DNA from: Leuconostoc palmae
GTDB taxonomy: Bacteria > Bacillota > Bacilli > Lactobacillales > Lactobacillaceae
Reading direction: 5' to 3'
DNA length: 64,000 nt
NCBI RefSeq assembly: GCF_019656075.1
Contig: NZ_BPKZ01000001.1
Span: 186,001-250,000 of the forward strand
The position numbers and the translations under genes are program-made. Positions 55,639 to 64,000 of this stretch are shown one piece after another; position 1 is the first letter of the stretch; each line of letters starts with the position of its first letter. The notes beneath the pieces were generated by a model. The model had not been told where the DNA came from. It did not search any database and saw only the letters and a program-made list of their open reading frames with translations.

Positions 55639-55947
55639 TTAGCCTAGTACGTTACCAGACTTTTTAGATACGCGAACTTTCTTGCCATCTTCAATCTTGA
55701 ACGCAACTTTAGTTGGTTCGCTAGTTGAAGGGTCAAGCAATTGCACGTTTGATACATGAATAGGTGCTTCGATATCGATAACACCACCTTGTGGATATTC
55801 GTTAGAAGGCTTTTGATGCTTCTTAACGATGTTCACGCCTTCGACAACAACGCGATCTTTTCCAGCAACAGTCTTAGTGATTGTGCCTTCTTTTCCCTTA
55901 TCTTTGCCGGCAATGACGCGAACCTTATCACCTGTTTTTACAAACAT
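55639..55947 (-). CDS. rplX: Ribosomal protein L24
   Basis: 102 residues with the KOW motif [16 protein letters not shown] and [20 protein letters not shown]. Confidence 0.97.
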   Translation of the reverse strand: MFVKTGDKVRVIAGKDKGKEGTITKTVAGKDRVVVEGVNIVKKHQKPSNEYPQGGVIDIEAPIHVSNVQLLDPSTSEPTKVAFKIEDGKKVRVSKKSGNVLG

Positions 55948-55970
55948 GATTTGGCTCCTCCTTGTCAGTA

Positions 55971-56339
55971 TTAGAGCACTTCTGGTGCCAATGATACGAT
56001 ACGCATATAGTCACTGTCACGCAATTCACGTGCAACAGGGCCAAAAATACGCGTCCCAACTGGTGACTTGTCGTCCTTAACGATAACAGCAGCATTTTCA
56101 TCAAAGTTGATGTATGAGCCATCTGCACGTCGAACGTCAGAAACTGTACGAACGATAACAGCCTTTACGACGTCACCCTTCTTTACGTTACCACCAGGGA
56201 TTGCTTGCTTAACTGTAGCGACAATCATGTCACCTACGCCTGCAAACTTACGGCCTGAACCACCGAGCACTTTAATCGTTAAGATTTCACGTGCGCCAGA
56301 GTTGTCAGCCACTTTTAAACGACTCTCTTGTTGAATCAT
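55971..56339 (-). CDS. rplN: Ribosomal protein L14
   Basis: 122 residues: [49 protein letters not shown]. Confidence 0.98.
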   Translation of the reverse strand: MIQQESRLKVADNSGAREILTIKVLGGSGRKFAGVGDMIVATVKQAIPGGNVKKGDVVKAVIVRTVSDVRRADGSYINFDENAAVIVKDDKSPVGTRIFGPVARELRDSDYMRIVSLAPEVL

Positions 56340-56389
56340 GGTTCTTCCTCCTTAGTTAGCAATTAATTACGACGATTTGATAAATCGAA

Positions 56390-56656
56390 TTAAAGAATAA
56401 CAGCCTCTTCAACGATTTTAACCAAACGGAAGTGCTTAGTTGCAGACAAAGGACGTGTTTCCATAATTTGAACAATATCATTCATCTTAGCAGTATTGTT
56501 TTCATCATGGGCTTTAAACTTCTTTGTGTACTTAACACGCTTACCATATACTGGGTGTGTCACATAAGTATCAACAGCGACAGTGATTGTCTTGTCCATC
56601 TTATCTGAAACAACACGGCCTTGGTAAACCTTACGAGCATTACGATCTTCACTCAT
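56390..56656 (-). CDS. rpsQ: Ribosomal protein S17
   Basis: 88 residues: [40 protein letters not shown]. Confidence 0.98.
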   Translation of the reverse strand: MSEDRNARKVYQGRVVSDKMDKTITVAVDTYVTHPVYGKRVKYTKKFKAHDENNTAKMNDIVQIMETRPLSATKHFRLVKIVEEAVIL

Positions 56657-56678
56657 TTTTCAGCTTCTTCCTTTCGTC

Positions 56679-56885
56679 TTATTTGTTGGCGTTTGCCAAT
56701 TCTTGTGCACGGATAACTGTTTTAACTCGTGCAATGTCCTTACGAACTTGTGCAATACGCGCCGTGTTTTCAAGTTGACCTGTGGCCAATTGGAAACGTA
56801 GGTTGAATAATTCTTCCTTGAATTCGGCTTCGCGCTTTTGCAAATCCGCAAGTGACAATTCTTTCAATTCACTTGCTTTAGCCAT
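56679..56885 (-). CDS. rpmC: Ribosomal protein L29
   Basis: 68 residues, helical: [50 protein letters not shown]. Its ATG overlaps the rplP stop by one base. Confidence 0.97.
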   Translation of the reverse strand: MAKASELKELSLADLQKREAEFKEELFNLRFQLATGQLENTARIAQVRKDIARVKTVIRAQELANANK

Positions 56886-57298
56886 TATTCAGCCTCCCGA
56901 GCAATAATCTTCGTACGTACAGGCAACTTGTGTTGTGCCAAACGTAATGCTTCACGTGCAGTAGCTTCAGGAACGCCACCAACTTCAAACATCACTTTGC
57001 CACGCTTAACTGGTTCAACCCAACCTTCAGGTGCACCTTTTCCGTTACCCATTCGAACACCGACACCTTTAGATGTATATGACTTGTGAGGGAAGATTTT
57101 AATCCAAACCTTACCACCACGCTTCATATAACGTGTCATTGCAATACGGGCAGCCTCAATTTGACGATTGGTAATCCAGCTTGACGTTGTTGCTTGCAAG
57201 CCAAATTCACCGAACGCAACCGTCTTTCCACCTTTTGCTTCGCCACGCATGTGACCACGGTGTACACGACGGAATTTAACACGCTTTGGTACTAACAT
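56885..57298 (-). CDS. rplP: Ribosomal protein L16
   Basis: 137 residues: [59 protein letters not shown]. Confidence 0.98.
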   Translation of the reverse strand: MLVPKRVKFRRVHRGHMRGEAKGGKTVAFGEFGLQATTSSWITNRQIEAARIAMTRYMKRGGKVWIKIFPHKSYTSKGVGVRMGNGKGAPEGWVEPVKRGKVMFEVGGVPEATAREALRLAQHKLPVRTKIIAREAE

Positions 57299-57312
57299 GT
57301 TTGCTTCCCTCC

Positions 57313-57984
57313 TTACTTACTGTTCTTTTTTTGTGGCAAAACATCACCACGATAAATCCATGTCTTAATACCCAAGTTACCATAAGCAGTCATTGCTTCG
57401 TCCCATGAGTAATCAATGTCGGCACGCAAAGTATGAAGCGGCACAGTGCCTTCAGTATATTGTTCGATACGTGCAATATCAGCACCATTCAAACGACCTG
57501 AAACCATAACTTTGATACCTTTTGCACCTGAACGTGTAGCACGTTGAATAGCTCCACGCATTGCACGACGGAAAGCAACACGGCGTTCCAAATCTCCGGC
57601 AATTTGTTGTCCAACCAAATGCGCTGACAAATCAGGCTTCTTAATTTCCACGATATTGATGAACACGCGCTTTGAGCGACCTTTTTCATCAGTATCTGTT
57701 AGCTTAGCTAATTGTGTGCGAAGCTTTTCAACTTCTGATCCACCCTTACCGATAACCATTCCTGGCTTAGCAGTGTGAATAGATACATCTACACGTGACT
57801 TAGTGCTACGTTCAATTTCAATGCGATCAACTGCGGCATCAGCTAAATTCTTTTCGATATACTTACGGATACGTAAGTCTTCGTGAAGTTGGTTAGCATA
57901 GTCAGCCTTATCAGCAAACCACTTTGCATCCCAGTCGCGAATAACGCCAACACGGAATCCAGTAGGGTTAATCTTTTGACCCAT
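57313..57984 (-). CDS. rpsC: Ribosomal protein S3
   Basis: 223 residues: [22 protein letters not shown] domain with [16 protein letters not shown]-terminal [15 protein letters not shown] shares a base with the rplV stop. Confidence 0.98.
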   Translation of the reverse strand: MGQKINPTGFRVGVIRDWDAKWFADKADYANQLHEDLRIRKYIEKNLADAAVDRIEIERSTKSRVDVSIHTAKPGMVIGKGGSEVEKLRTQLAKLTDTDEKGRSKRVFINIVEIKKPDLSAHLVGQQIAGDLERRVAFRRAMRGAIQRATRSGAKGIKVMVSGRLNGADIARIEQYTEGTVPLHTLRADIDYSWDEAMTAYGNLGIKTWIYRGDVLPQKKNSK

Positions 57985-58340
57985 TACTTTGCCTCCTTCT
58001 CAGCAACCACAATAGTAATGTGGCTTGTGCGCTTGTTGATAGGTGAAGCAGAACCCTTGGCACGTGGACGGAAACGCTTAAGCGTAGGTCCTTCGTTTGC
58101 AAAAGCTTCCTTCACAATAAGATCTTCTCTGTCCATTGAGAAGTTGTTTTCAGCATTAGCAACTGCTGAGTTCAAAACCTTGTAAATATCTTCAGTAGAA
58201 GTGTTAGGTAGGAACTTCAAAATTGCGTATGCTTCGTTAACGCTCTTACGACGAATAGTATCAAGAACTAAGCGTGCCTTACGTGGGGCAACGCGAACAA
58301 TCTTGGCTGTCGCGCGAGCTGAAGTAATTTGTTCAGCCAT
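57984..58340 (-). CDS. rplV: Ribosomal protein L22
   Basis: 118 residues: [20 protein letters not shown], and the tunnel-lining hairpin around [20 protein letters not shown], ending RTSHITIVV. Confidence 0.98.
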   Translation of the reverse strand: MAEQITSARATAKIVRVAPRKARLVLDTIRRKSVNEAYAILKFLPNTSTEDIYKVLNSAVANAENNFSMDREDLIVKEAFANEGPTLKRFRPRAKGSASPINKRTSHITIVVAEKEAK

Positions 58341-58356
58341 TTTTCAATTTCCTCCT

Positions 58357-58638
58357 TTATTTTTTACCAGTCTTTTTATCATCAGCCTTGTGGCCTTTGA
58401 ATGTACGAGTTGGCACAAATTCACCTAACTTGTGACCAACCATGTCTTCTTGCACAAATACTGGAACGTGCTTGCGACCATCATAAACGGCAATTGTAAA
58501 GCCGATAAAGCTTGGGAAGATTGTCGAACGACGTGACCAAGTTTTGATCACTGACTTCTTTTCAGAATCTACTTGCGCTTCAATCTTCTTAAGCAAGTGT
58601 GGGTCCGCAAATGGTCCCTTTTTTAAACTACGAGCCAT
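58357..58638 (-). CDS. rpsS: Ribosomal protein S19
   Basis: 93 residues: [56 protein letters not shown]. Confidence 0.98.
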   Translation of the reverse strand: MARSLKKGPFADPHLLKKIEAQVDSEKKSVIKTWSRRSTIFPSFIGFTIAVYDGRKHVPVFVQEDMVGHKLGEFVPTRTFKGHKADDKKTGKK

Positions 58639-58655
58639 TAGTTGTCTCCTTTCCC

Positions 58656-59489
58656 TTACTTACTCTTACGACCGCGAACGATAAACTTCGTTGAAGCCTT
58701 CTTCTTATCGCGAGTCTTCTTACCAGCAGTCTTCTTACCCCATGGTGACATAGGACTTGGACGACCAACTGGAGCTTTACCTTCACCACCACCGTGTGGG
58801 TGATCGTTAGGGTTCATAACTGATCCACGAACATGTGGACGCTTACCACGCCAACGGTTACGGCCAGCTTTACCCCAGTTAATTAATGAATGTTCAGAAT
58901 TACCAACTTCACCAATTGTTGCACGATTAGTTGCTAGAACTAGACGTACTTCACCAGAAGTAAGACGTACAATGATATACTTACCGTCTTTACCAAGAAT
59001 TTGAGCTGAAGTTCCAGCTGAACGTGCCAATTGACCGCCCTTTCCTGGCTTCAATTCGATATTGTGAATCAAAGTACCTTCAGGAATATTGCTTAATGGC
59101 AAGGCATTGCCGACCTTGATGTCGGCATCAGGACCAGATTGCACTTTATCTCCAACCTTTAATCCCTTTGGCGCCAAGATATATGACTTGATACCATCTT
59201 CATAAACAAGCAAAGCAATGTTTGCTGTACGATTTGGATCGTATTCGATAGCCTTTACAGTAGCTGTCTTGTTATCTTTAATACGCTTAAAGTCTACCAA
59301 ACGGTAGGCTTGCTTGTGTCCGCCAGCATGGTGACGAACTGTCATACGACCAGAGTTATTACGTGCACCAGTCTTTGACTTTTTTGCCAACAAGCTCTTT
59401 TCGGGCGTTGACTTCGTGATTTCAGAGAAATCTGAAGCCGTCATGTTACGACGTCCGTTCGAGGTTGGCTTATACTTCTTGATAGCCAA
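58656..59489 (-). CDS. rplB: Ribosomal protein L2
   Basis: 277 residues: [50 protein letters not shown] (the conserved His near the peptidyl-transferase centre). Confidence 0.98.
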   Translation of the reverse strand: MAIKKYKPTSNGRRNMTASDFSEITKSTPEKSLLAKKSKTGARNNSGRMTVRHHAGGHKQAYRLVDFKRIKDNKTATVKAIEYDPNRTANIALLVYEDGIKSYILAPKGLKVGDKVQSGPDADIKVGNALPLSNIPEGTLIHNIELKPGKGGQLARSAGTSAQILGKDGKYIIVRLTSGEVRLVLATNRATIGEVGNSEHSLINWGKAGRNRWRGKRPHVRGSVMNPNDHPHGGGEGKAPVGRPSPMSPWGKKTAGKKTRDKKKASTKFIVRGRKSK

Positions 59490-59511
59490 TGTCTTTTCCT
59501 CCTATTTAGAA

Positions 59512-59799
59512 TTAACCTTCGTTAAAAATTTGAATATCTTTTGAATCTTTAGACAACGTTACTGTTGCCTTCTTCAACTTACGTGTGTAACCAACATAAC
59601 GACCTTGACGCTTTTTCTTACCGCGAACGTTAGCTGTGTTCAAACCACTCACTTGAACGTCGAAGATCTCTTCAATTGCCTTCTTAATTTCAGGCTTTGT
59701 TGCGCGAGTATCAACTTCAAACACATAACGCTTGCGTTCTGTTTGTGCCATTGAAGCTTCAGTGATAATCGGGCGACGGATAATATCGCGTGCATCCAT
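59512..59799 (-). CDS. rplW: Ribosomal protein L23
   Basis: 95 residues: [40 protein letters not shown]. Tunnel-exit docking site for SRP and trigger factor. Overlaps rplD by one base. Confidence 0.97.
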
Positions 59800-60422
59800 T
59801 AGGCAAGACCTCCTTGGATTTCTTCGATTGATGATTGAACAATCACCAGCTTATCTGCATTAACAACGTCGAGTACGTTGATACCCTTTGTTGTCATAAC
59901 TTGAACGTTAGCCAAGTTACGTGCTGACAAGATTGCGTTTTCGTTGTCTTCATCAACAACTACTAATGTCTTTGTGTCAACTGACAAGTTAGCCAAAACT
60001 TTCTTGAAGTCTTGCGTCTTTGGTGCTTCGAATGACAAAGCATCAACAACTACTAACTTACTTTCAGCAACTTTTTGTGACAAAACTGACTTCAAAGCCA
60101 ATTGGTATGCCTTACGGTTGATACGGTATGCGTATGAACGTGGTGTAGGGCCAAAAACAATACCACCGCCACGGAATTGTGGTTCGCGAATTGAACCGGC
60201 ACGTGCACGACCAGTACCCTTCTGCTTCCAAGGCTTACGTCCACCACCAGATACCGCTGAACGGTTCTTGACAGCGTGTGTACCTTGACGCATTGATGCG
60301 CGTTGCATCAAAACTGCATCAGTAATAACGGCGTTGTTAGGTTCGATGGCGAAAACTGCGTCGTTCAATTCGATTTCAGCAGCTTGACTACCATCTTGCT
60401 TTAATACAGCAACTTTAGTCAT
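59799..60422 (-). CDS. rplD: Ribosomal protein L4
   Basis: 207 residues. Extended loop with [19 protein letters not shown] reaches the exit tunnel; also the candidate autoregulator of the S10 operon. Confidence 0.98.
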
Positions 60423-60454
60423 GATTGATTGTTCTCCTTTCTATATATTTTATA

Positions 60455-61138
60455 TTAAGCTTCTTCAGCTGTAGCAGGTGTAGCCACACCAGCCATCTTA
60501 ACTTCAGGATGCTTTGCGTTAACTTTAACTGTTGACTTGATAGTCAATAGTGACTTGTTGGCACCAGGAACATTGCCCTTCAACAACAACAAGTTGTTTT
60601 CAACATCAACGTGAACAATAGCAACATTTTGCATTGTACGCTTATTGTTACCCATGCGACCAGGCAATAGCTTACCCTTAAATACGCGGTTGATGATTGC
60701 ACCCATTGAACCAGGACGACGGTGGTAGCGAGAACCGTGGGCCATAGGACCACGTGATTGTCCAAGCTTTTTAATAGCACCCTGGAAGCCATGTCCCTTT
60801 GTGATACCGGTTACGTCGACGTAATCACCTGCTTGGAATGTGTCAACCTTAATTTCATCCCCTGCGTTAAATTCGCCTTCCGCATCGCGGATTTCACGAA
60901 CGTAGCGCTTAGGGGTCGTGTTTGCTTTAGAAGCGTGACCTTGTTCAGGTTTGTTTGACAAAACTGCGCGCTTGTCTTGGTAACCAAGTTGGATAGCATT
61001 ATAACCATCAGTTGCAACATTTTTTACTTGTAATACAACGTTTGGTGTAGCTTCAACAGCAGTTACGGCGATCAATTCACCAGATTCTGTGAAAACCTGA
61101 GTCATACCGACTTTACGGCCTAAGATACCTTTAGTCAT
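60455..61138 (-). CDS. rplC: Ribosomal protein L3
   Basis: 227 residues: [53 protein letters not shown]. The C-terminal tail ends with TPATAEEA. Confidence 0.98.
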   Translation of the reverse strand: MTKGILGRKVGMTQVFTESGELIAVTAVEATPNVVLQVKNVATDGYNAIQLGYQDKRAVLSNKPEQGHASKANTTPKRYVREIRDAEGEFNAGDEIKVDTFQAGDYVDVTGITKGHGFQGAIKKLGQSRGPMAHGSRYHRRPGSMGAIINRVFKGKLLPGRMGNNKRTMQNVAIVHVDVENNLLLLKGNVPGANKSLLTIKSTVKVNAKHPEVKMAGVATPATAEEA

Positions 61139-61209
61139 GACTAATCTCCTTATTTTTTTAAATATTATTATTCTCTTTTTAAAAGAATGGTAAAATGCAA
61201 TTCAATGAA

Positions 61210-61518
61210 TTACAATTTAATTTCAATCGCAACACCTGATGGCAATTCAAGCTTACGCAATGCGTCAACTGTCTTGTCAGTAGGGTTCACAATGTCGATC
61301 AATCGCTTGTGCGTACGCATTTCGAATTGCTCACGACTATCCTTATGCTTATGTGGTGAACGTAGAATTGTGTACAATGTACGTTCTGTTGGCAATGGGA
61401 TAGGACCAGCAATTTCTGCACCTGTGCGCTTAGCTGTCTCAACAATCTTTTCTGCTGATTGGTCTAAGATACGGTGTTCGTATGCCTTCAAACGGATACG
61501 GATCTTCTTTTGTGCCAT
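61210..61518 (-). CDS. rpsJ: Ribosomal protein S10 (NusE)
   Basis: 102 residues: [40 protein letters not shown]. First gene of the superoperon; also a NusG partner. SD GGAGG nine bases before ATG. Confidence 0.98.
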   Translation of the reverse strand: MAQKKIRIRLKAYEHRILDQSAEKIVETAKRTGAEIAGPIPLPTERTLYTILRSPHKHKDSREQFEMRTHKRLIDIVNPTDKTVDALRKLELPSGVAIEIKL

Positions 61519-61706
61519 TATTTTGTGCCTCCTCGTTGATTTTGTAAATCAGCTAACTTCGATTAAAAACCGACAACACTGCTTGTGTTTTGCGCGCCCA
61601 TGGCAACGCGGCCGCGCGTGTCGCAACCTTAATCATCATCGCTAAATATTGATACACCAGGCTTTCGGTAGGTTTATATGACTACTGTTCCAAAAGCGTA
61701 CTTAAC
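61519..61706 (-). promoter_or_regulatory. S10 operon leader
   Basis: About 180 nt between the predicted start and rpsJ. It contains a GC-rich hairpin unusual for this AT-rich DNA: GCGA/UUGC and CGCG/CGCG around CGGC with a CA bulge (about 61598-61624). A second hairpin, AACAC/GTGTT, is nearby (about 61574-61588). Leaders at this place bind L4 in some bacteria; that role is inference. A 29-codon frame (ATG near 61636) crosses the hairpins but lacks an SD. Confidence 0.55.
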
Positions 61707-61707
61707 T

Positions 61708-61736
61708 ACTTTAACAGATTTATCAAGACATAGCAA
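61708..61736 (-). promoter_or_regulatory. Promoter of the S10-spc-alpha operon
   Basis: Minus-strand TTGCTA (61731-61736), 17-bp spacer ending TGT (extended -10), TAAAGT (61708-61713). Confidence 0.7.
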
Positions 61737-61756
61737 GCTTTTAAGAAACTTTTTTT

Positions 61757-61788
61757 AAAAAAATCTAGCAGATATCTGCTAGATTTTA
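61757..61788 (-). terminator. Terminator of the pot operon
   Basis: AAATCTAGCAGATATCTGCTAGATTT is a perfect hairpin followed by Ts on the minus strand, at the end of potD. Confidence 0.9.
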
Positions 61789-62865
61789 TCGTTGTGTCAT
61801 TTTAAATTCTAAAAATGCGTCATTATATTTTTCAGTCCACTTTTGTCCTAAATTATCATAAACTTGCAAATGGCTCACTGTTCGTTCATCAGGATAGAAT
61901 TGTTTATCATTTCGAATATCCTTAGGCAAAAAACTCAATGCTTTTTTATTTGGTGTAGCATATCCAATATACTTGGCGTTTTGCGCCGCATTTTCAGGAT
62001 TACTCATGAAGTTAATAAACGCATATGCAGCATCTTTATGCTTAGCAGTTTTTGGCATGACAATATTATCGAACCATAAATTGGAGCCTTCAGTTGGCAC
62101 AACATAATGCAAATGACTATTATTGCTTAATGCTTCTGATGCCTCCCCTGAATATGTGACTGCTATGGCTGCTTCATTTTGAGCCATATACATTTTTATT
62201 TCATCAGCAATCACAGCTTTTACATTAGGCATTAACGCTGTTAACTTTGCCTGAGCCGCAGCTAAATCAGCCTCTGACTTATCATTCACCGATTTATTTT
62301 GTGTTATGAGAGCAATACCTAAGGCATCACGCGCTGAATCAATCAGCATAATTTGATTCTTAAACTGCGGTGACCACAAATCATCCCAATGCTGCACTTG
62401 ATTGGCTTTTACGTACTTATCATTGTATATAATACCCAAGGTACCCCAGAAATAAGGCAACGAATACTTATTATTTTTATCAAAAGACTGATTCATAAAT
62501 CGAGAGTCATAATTAGACAGTCCCGTTAATCTAGAATGATCTAGCGGTAATAGTAAATTTTCACTCTTCATTTTTTGGATCATATAATCAGATGGTATTG
62601 TCAAATCATATGATGTACCGCCCTGCTTAATTTTAGTATACATTGCTTCATTGGAATCAAAAGTTTCATAGCTGACTTTATAACCTGTTTCTTTAGTAAA
62701 TTTTGTCAATAAATCAGGATCAATATAATCACCCCAATTGTACAAATTTAACACCTTGTCAGATGATTCTCCTGTACCCGTCTTCATTGCTAGGTATCTC
62801 TGTATACCAAACAATATTATGACGATAGTAATAATGGCAATAATACCTGTAATAAGTTTTTTCAT
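61786..62865 (-). CDS. potD: Spermidine/putrescine-binding protein PotD
   Basis: 359 residues. After an N-terminal hydrophobic segment the mature part begins VLNLYNWGDYIDPDLLTKF, the PotD signature; YDLTIPSDYMI and FWGTLGIIYNDK line the polyamine site. There is no lipobox Cys: the N terminus (MKKLITGIIAIITIVIILFG) looks like an uncleaved anchor. Starts 1 bp after the potC stop, SD GGAAGG. Confidence 0.93.
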   Translation of the reverse strand: MKKLITGIIAIITIVIILFGIQRYLAMKTGTGESSDKVLNLYNWGDYIDPDLLTKFTKETGYKVSYETFDSNEAMYTKIKQGGTSYDLTIPSDYMIQKMKSENLLLPLDHSRLTGLSNYDSRFMNQSFDKNNKYSLPYFWGTLGIIYNDKYVKANQVQHWDDLWSPQFKNQIMLIDSARDALGIALITQNKSVNDKSEADLAAAQAKLTALMPNVKAVIADEIKMYMAQNEAAIAVTYSGEASEALSNNSHLHYVVPTEGSNLWFDNIVMPKTAKHKDAAYAFINFMSNPENAAQNAKYIGYATPNKKALSFLPKDIRNDKQFYPDERTVSHLQVYDNLGQKWTEKYNDAFLEFKMTQR

Positions 62866-62866
62866 A

Positions 62867-63694
62867 TTATAAACCTTCCGACGCAGGCAAAACTAAGCGT
62901 GTTCCTTGTTTTTTATTTCGTCCAGAGCGTGACGATATAGCATAATAAACTAACACAAGTATCAAAGAAACCAAGAACATCATCGCTGATAGTGCATTAA
63001 TTTCAAGACTCACACCTTGACGCGCGCGGGAATAAATTTCAACTGATAATGTTGAAAAACCATTACCAGTAACGAAGAAAGTTACAGCAAAATCATCCAA
63101 AGAGTATGTAAAAGCCATAAAAAATCCTGCTAAAATGCCTGGTGAAATAACTGGTAAGATAACACGGGTTAACATTTGCCAGTTATTAGCTCCCAAGTCT
63201 TTTGCTGCCGCAACAAGCGATCGATTCATTTCTTGTAATCGAGGTAAAACCATTAACACAACAATGGGAATGCTAAATGCAATATGGGAAAGTAAAACTG
63301 ATGTGAACCCCAATGAAAATCCCATGACCGTAAAAAGAATTAAAAATGATGCACCAATGATGACATCAGGTGATACCAATAAAATATTGTTTAACGATAA
63401 AAAAACATTTTTAACCAATTCATGGTTTAAATTATATATATATAATGCACCAGCAGTCCCAATCATGCTAGCTAACAAAGAAGACAGCAATGCGACTAGA
63501 AATGTGTTAACCACAATTTCTAAAATTCTGGTATCTGCAAACAACTCCACATAATGTTTGAGAGAAAACCCCTCCCAACCTTGCATAACATCCCCTGAAT
63601 TAAATGAATAAATAACCAAGAAAAAGATTGGCAAATATAATATTACAAACATAAACCACAGGTAAATATTCCCCCATTTCACGTTTTTACTCAT
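62867..63694 (-). CDS. potC: Polyamine ABC transporter permease PotC
   Basis: 275 residues, six membrane segments, with the EAA loop AAAKDLGANNWQMLTRVILP that contacts PotA. Start chosen at ATG (MSKNVKWGNIYLW) with GAGG 8 bases upstream, overlapping the potB end by eight bases; the frame is open 14 more codons inside potB. Confidence 0.92.
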   Translation of the reverse strand: MSKNVKWGNIYLWFMFVILYLPIFFLVIYSFNSGDVMQGWEGFSLKHYVELFADTRILEIVVNTFLVALLSSLLASMIGTAGALYIYNLNHELVKNVFLSLNNILLVSPDVIIGASFLILFTVMGFSLGFTSVLLSHIAFSIPIVVLMVLPRLQEMNRSLVAAAKDLGANNWQMLTRVILPVISPGILAGFFMAFTYSLDDFAVTFFVTGNGFSTLSVEIYSRARQGVSLEINALSAMMFLVSLILVLVYYAISSRSGRNKKQGTRLVLPASEGL

Positions 63695-64000
63695 GAAGTG
63701 TTCCTCGCTTTCTACCAGTACGACGGATACGATCACGCGTCAAGATCATTGTAATCACCATAGCAACAATTAAAATAACACCAATAGTTGAACCCAGTTG
63801 CCAATTTTGAGTCACCAAGAAATGTTCTTCGATAGCTGTACCTAATGTAATTACTCTGTTGCCACCAATTAATCTTGTAATCATAAATAAAGATAGACTG
63901 GGAATAAATACCGCTTGGATACCGGCTTTAACACCAGGCATCGAAAGCGGCAGAATAATACGCTTTAAAGTTTGCCATTTATTAGCACCTAAATCCCGAC
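63687..64000 (-). CDS. potB: Polyamine ABC transporter permease PotB (3' part)
   Basis: The C-terminal 104 residues are visible and the gene continues beyond the window. EAA-loop residues RDLGANKWQTLKRIILPLSM are followed by two membrane segments (VFIPSLSLFMI and TIGVILIVAMVITMIL) and a basic tail. potA presumably lies upstream. Confidence 0.9.
   Translation of the reverse strand, partial: RDLGANKWQTLKRIILPLSMPGVKAGIQAVFIPSLSLFMITRLIGGNRVITLGTAIEEHFLVTQNWQLGSTIGVILIVAMVITMILTRDRIRRTGRKRGTLHE

Noticed and set aside
61550-61636. 29-codon upstream frame in the S10 leader (starts MMIKVATRAAAL)
   Set aside because: No SD, and the sequence is constrained by the GC-rich hairpins; kept only as a note in the leader entry.

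Overview
The window looks like chromosomal DNA of a low-GC, heterofermentative lactic acid bacterium, most probably Leuconostoc or a close relative. This is inference from protein content and gene order, since no 16S rRNA gene is present. Supporting signs are AT-rich DNA with strong Firmicutes-type Shine-Dalgarno sequences, an nrdHEIF class Ib reductase operon, a comFA-comFC pair, the mrnC-rlmB-sigma order, and isolated eno, gpm and tpi genes rather than one glycolytic cluster.

Layout. Positions 1-6,200 (mostly minus strand) hold the 5' part of dnaX, the SRP RNA, an HD protein, tadA, an rRNA methyltransferase, rplL-rplJ behind an L10 leader, rplA-rplK behind a probable L1 site, nusG, secE and rpmG. 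Positions 6,200-20,400 are housekeeping and accessory genes: TetR plus a YhgE/Pip-like membrane protein, hpf, comFC-comFA, yigZ, tRNA-Arg, a three-gene polyphosphate cluster (degenerate Ppx-HD, ppk, ppx), a broken tag gene, eno, a competence/SigH-type sigma factor, rlmB and mrnC. Positions 20,500-29,400 hold rpoC, rpoB with a long structured leader, tpiA and a small coiled-coil membrane protein. Positions 29,400-40,200 hold tRNA-Leu(AAG), csp, gpmA, tRNA-Gln, tRNA-Tyr, a PAP2 protein, nrdHEIF, a CBS/CorC-type membrane protein, a histidine phosphatase and hflX. Positions 40,200-61,750 are the S10-spc-alpha ribosomal superoperon with ecfA1-ecfA2-ecfT-truA-rplM-rpsI downstream. Two plus-strand genes (NADH dehydrogenase with a membrane tail, polyprenyl diphosphate synthase) sit between rplQ and ecfA1. 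Positions 61,750-64,000 hold a spermidine/putrescine ABC transporter (potD, potC and part of potB).

Most genes are ordinary. The unusual content is mainly regulatory and structural. (i) nusG and a histidine phosphatase gene both have a strong Shine-Dalgarno sequence about 40 nt from the start codon, with a perfect inverted repeat between. (ii) The spc operon lacks rpsN; in its place is a 24-bp RNA hairpin whose only non-Watson-Crick pairs are G-U wobbles in the sense strand. (iii) hflX has a terminator-like hairpin ending directly at its AUG and a possible leader peptide. (iv) rpoB has a long leader with an intrinsic-terminator-like hairpin. (v) DnaX lacks its zinc cysteines, Adk has a short lid and zinc-type S14 is missing from its locus. 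(vi) TPI, one Ppx paralogue and the PAP2 protein carry substitutions at normally invariant positions. No CRISPR array, insertion sequence, phage or defence island was found.
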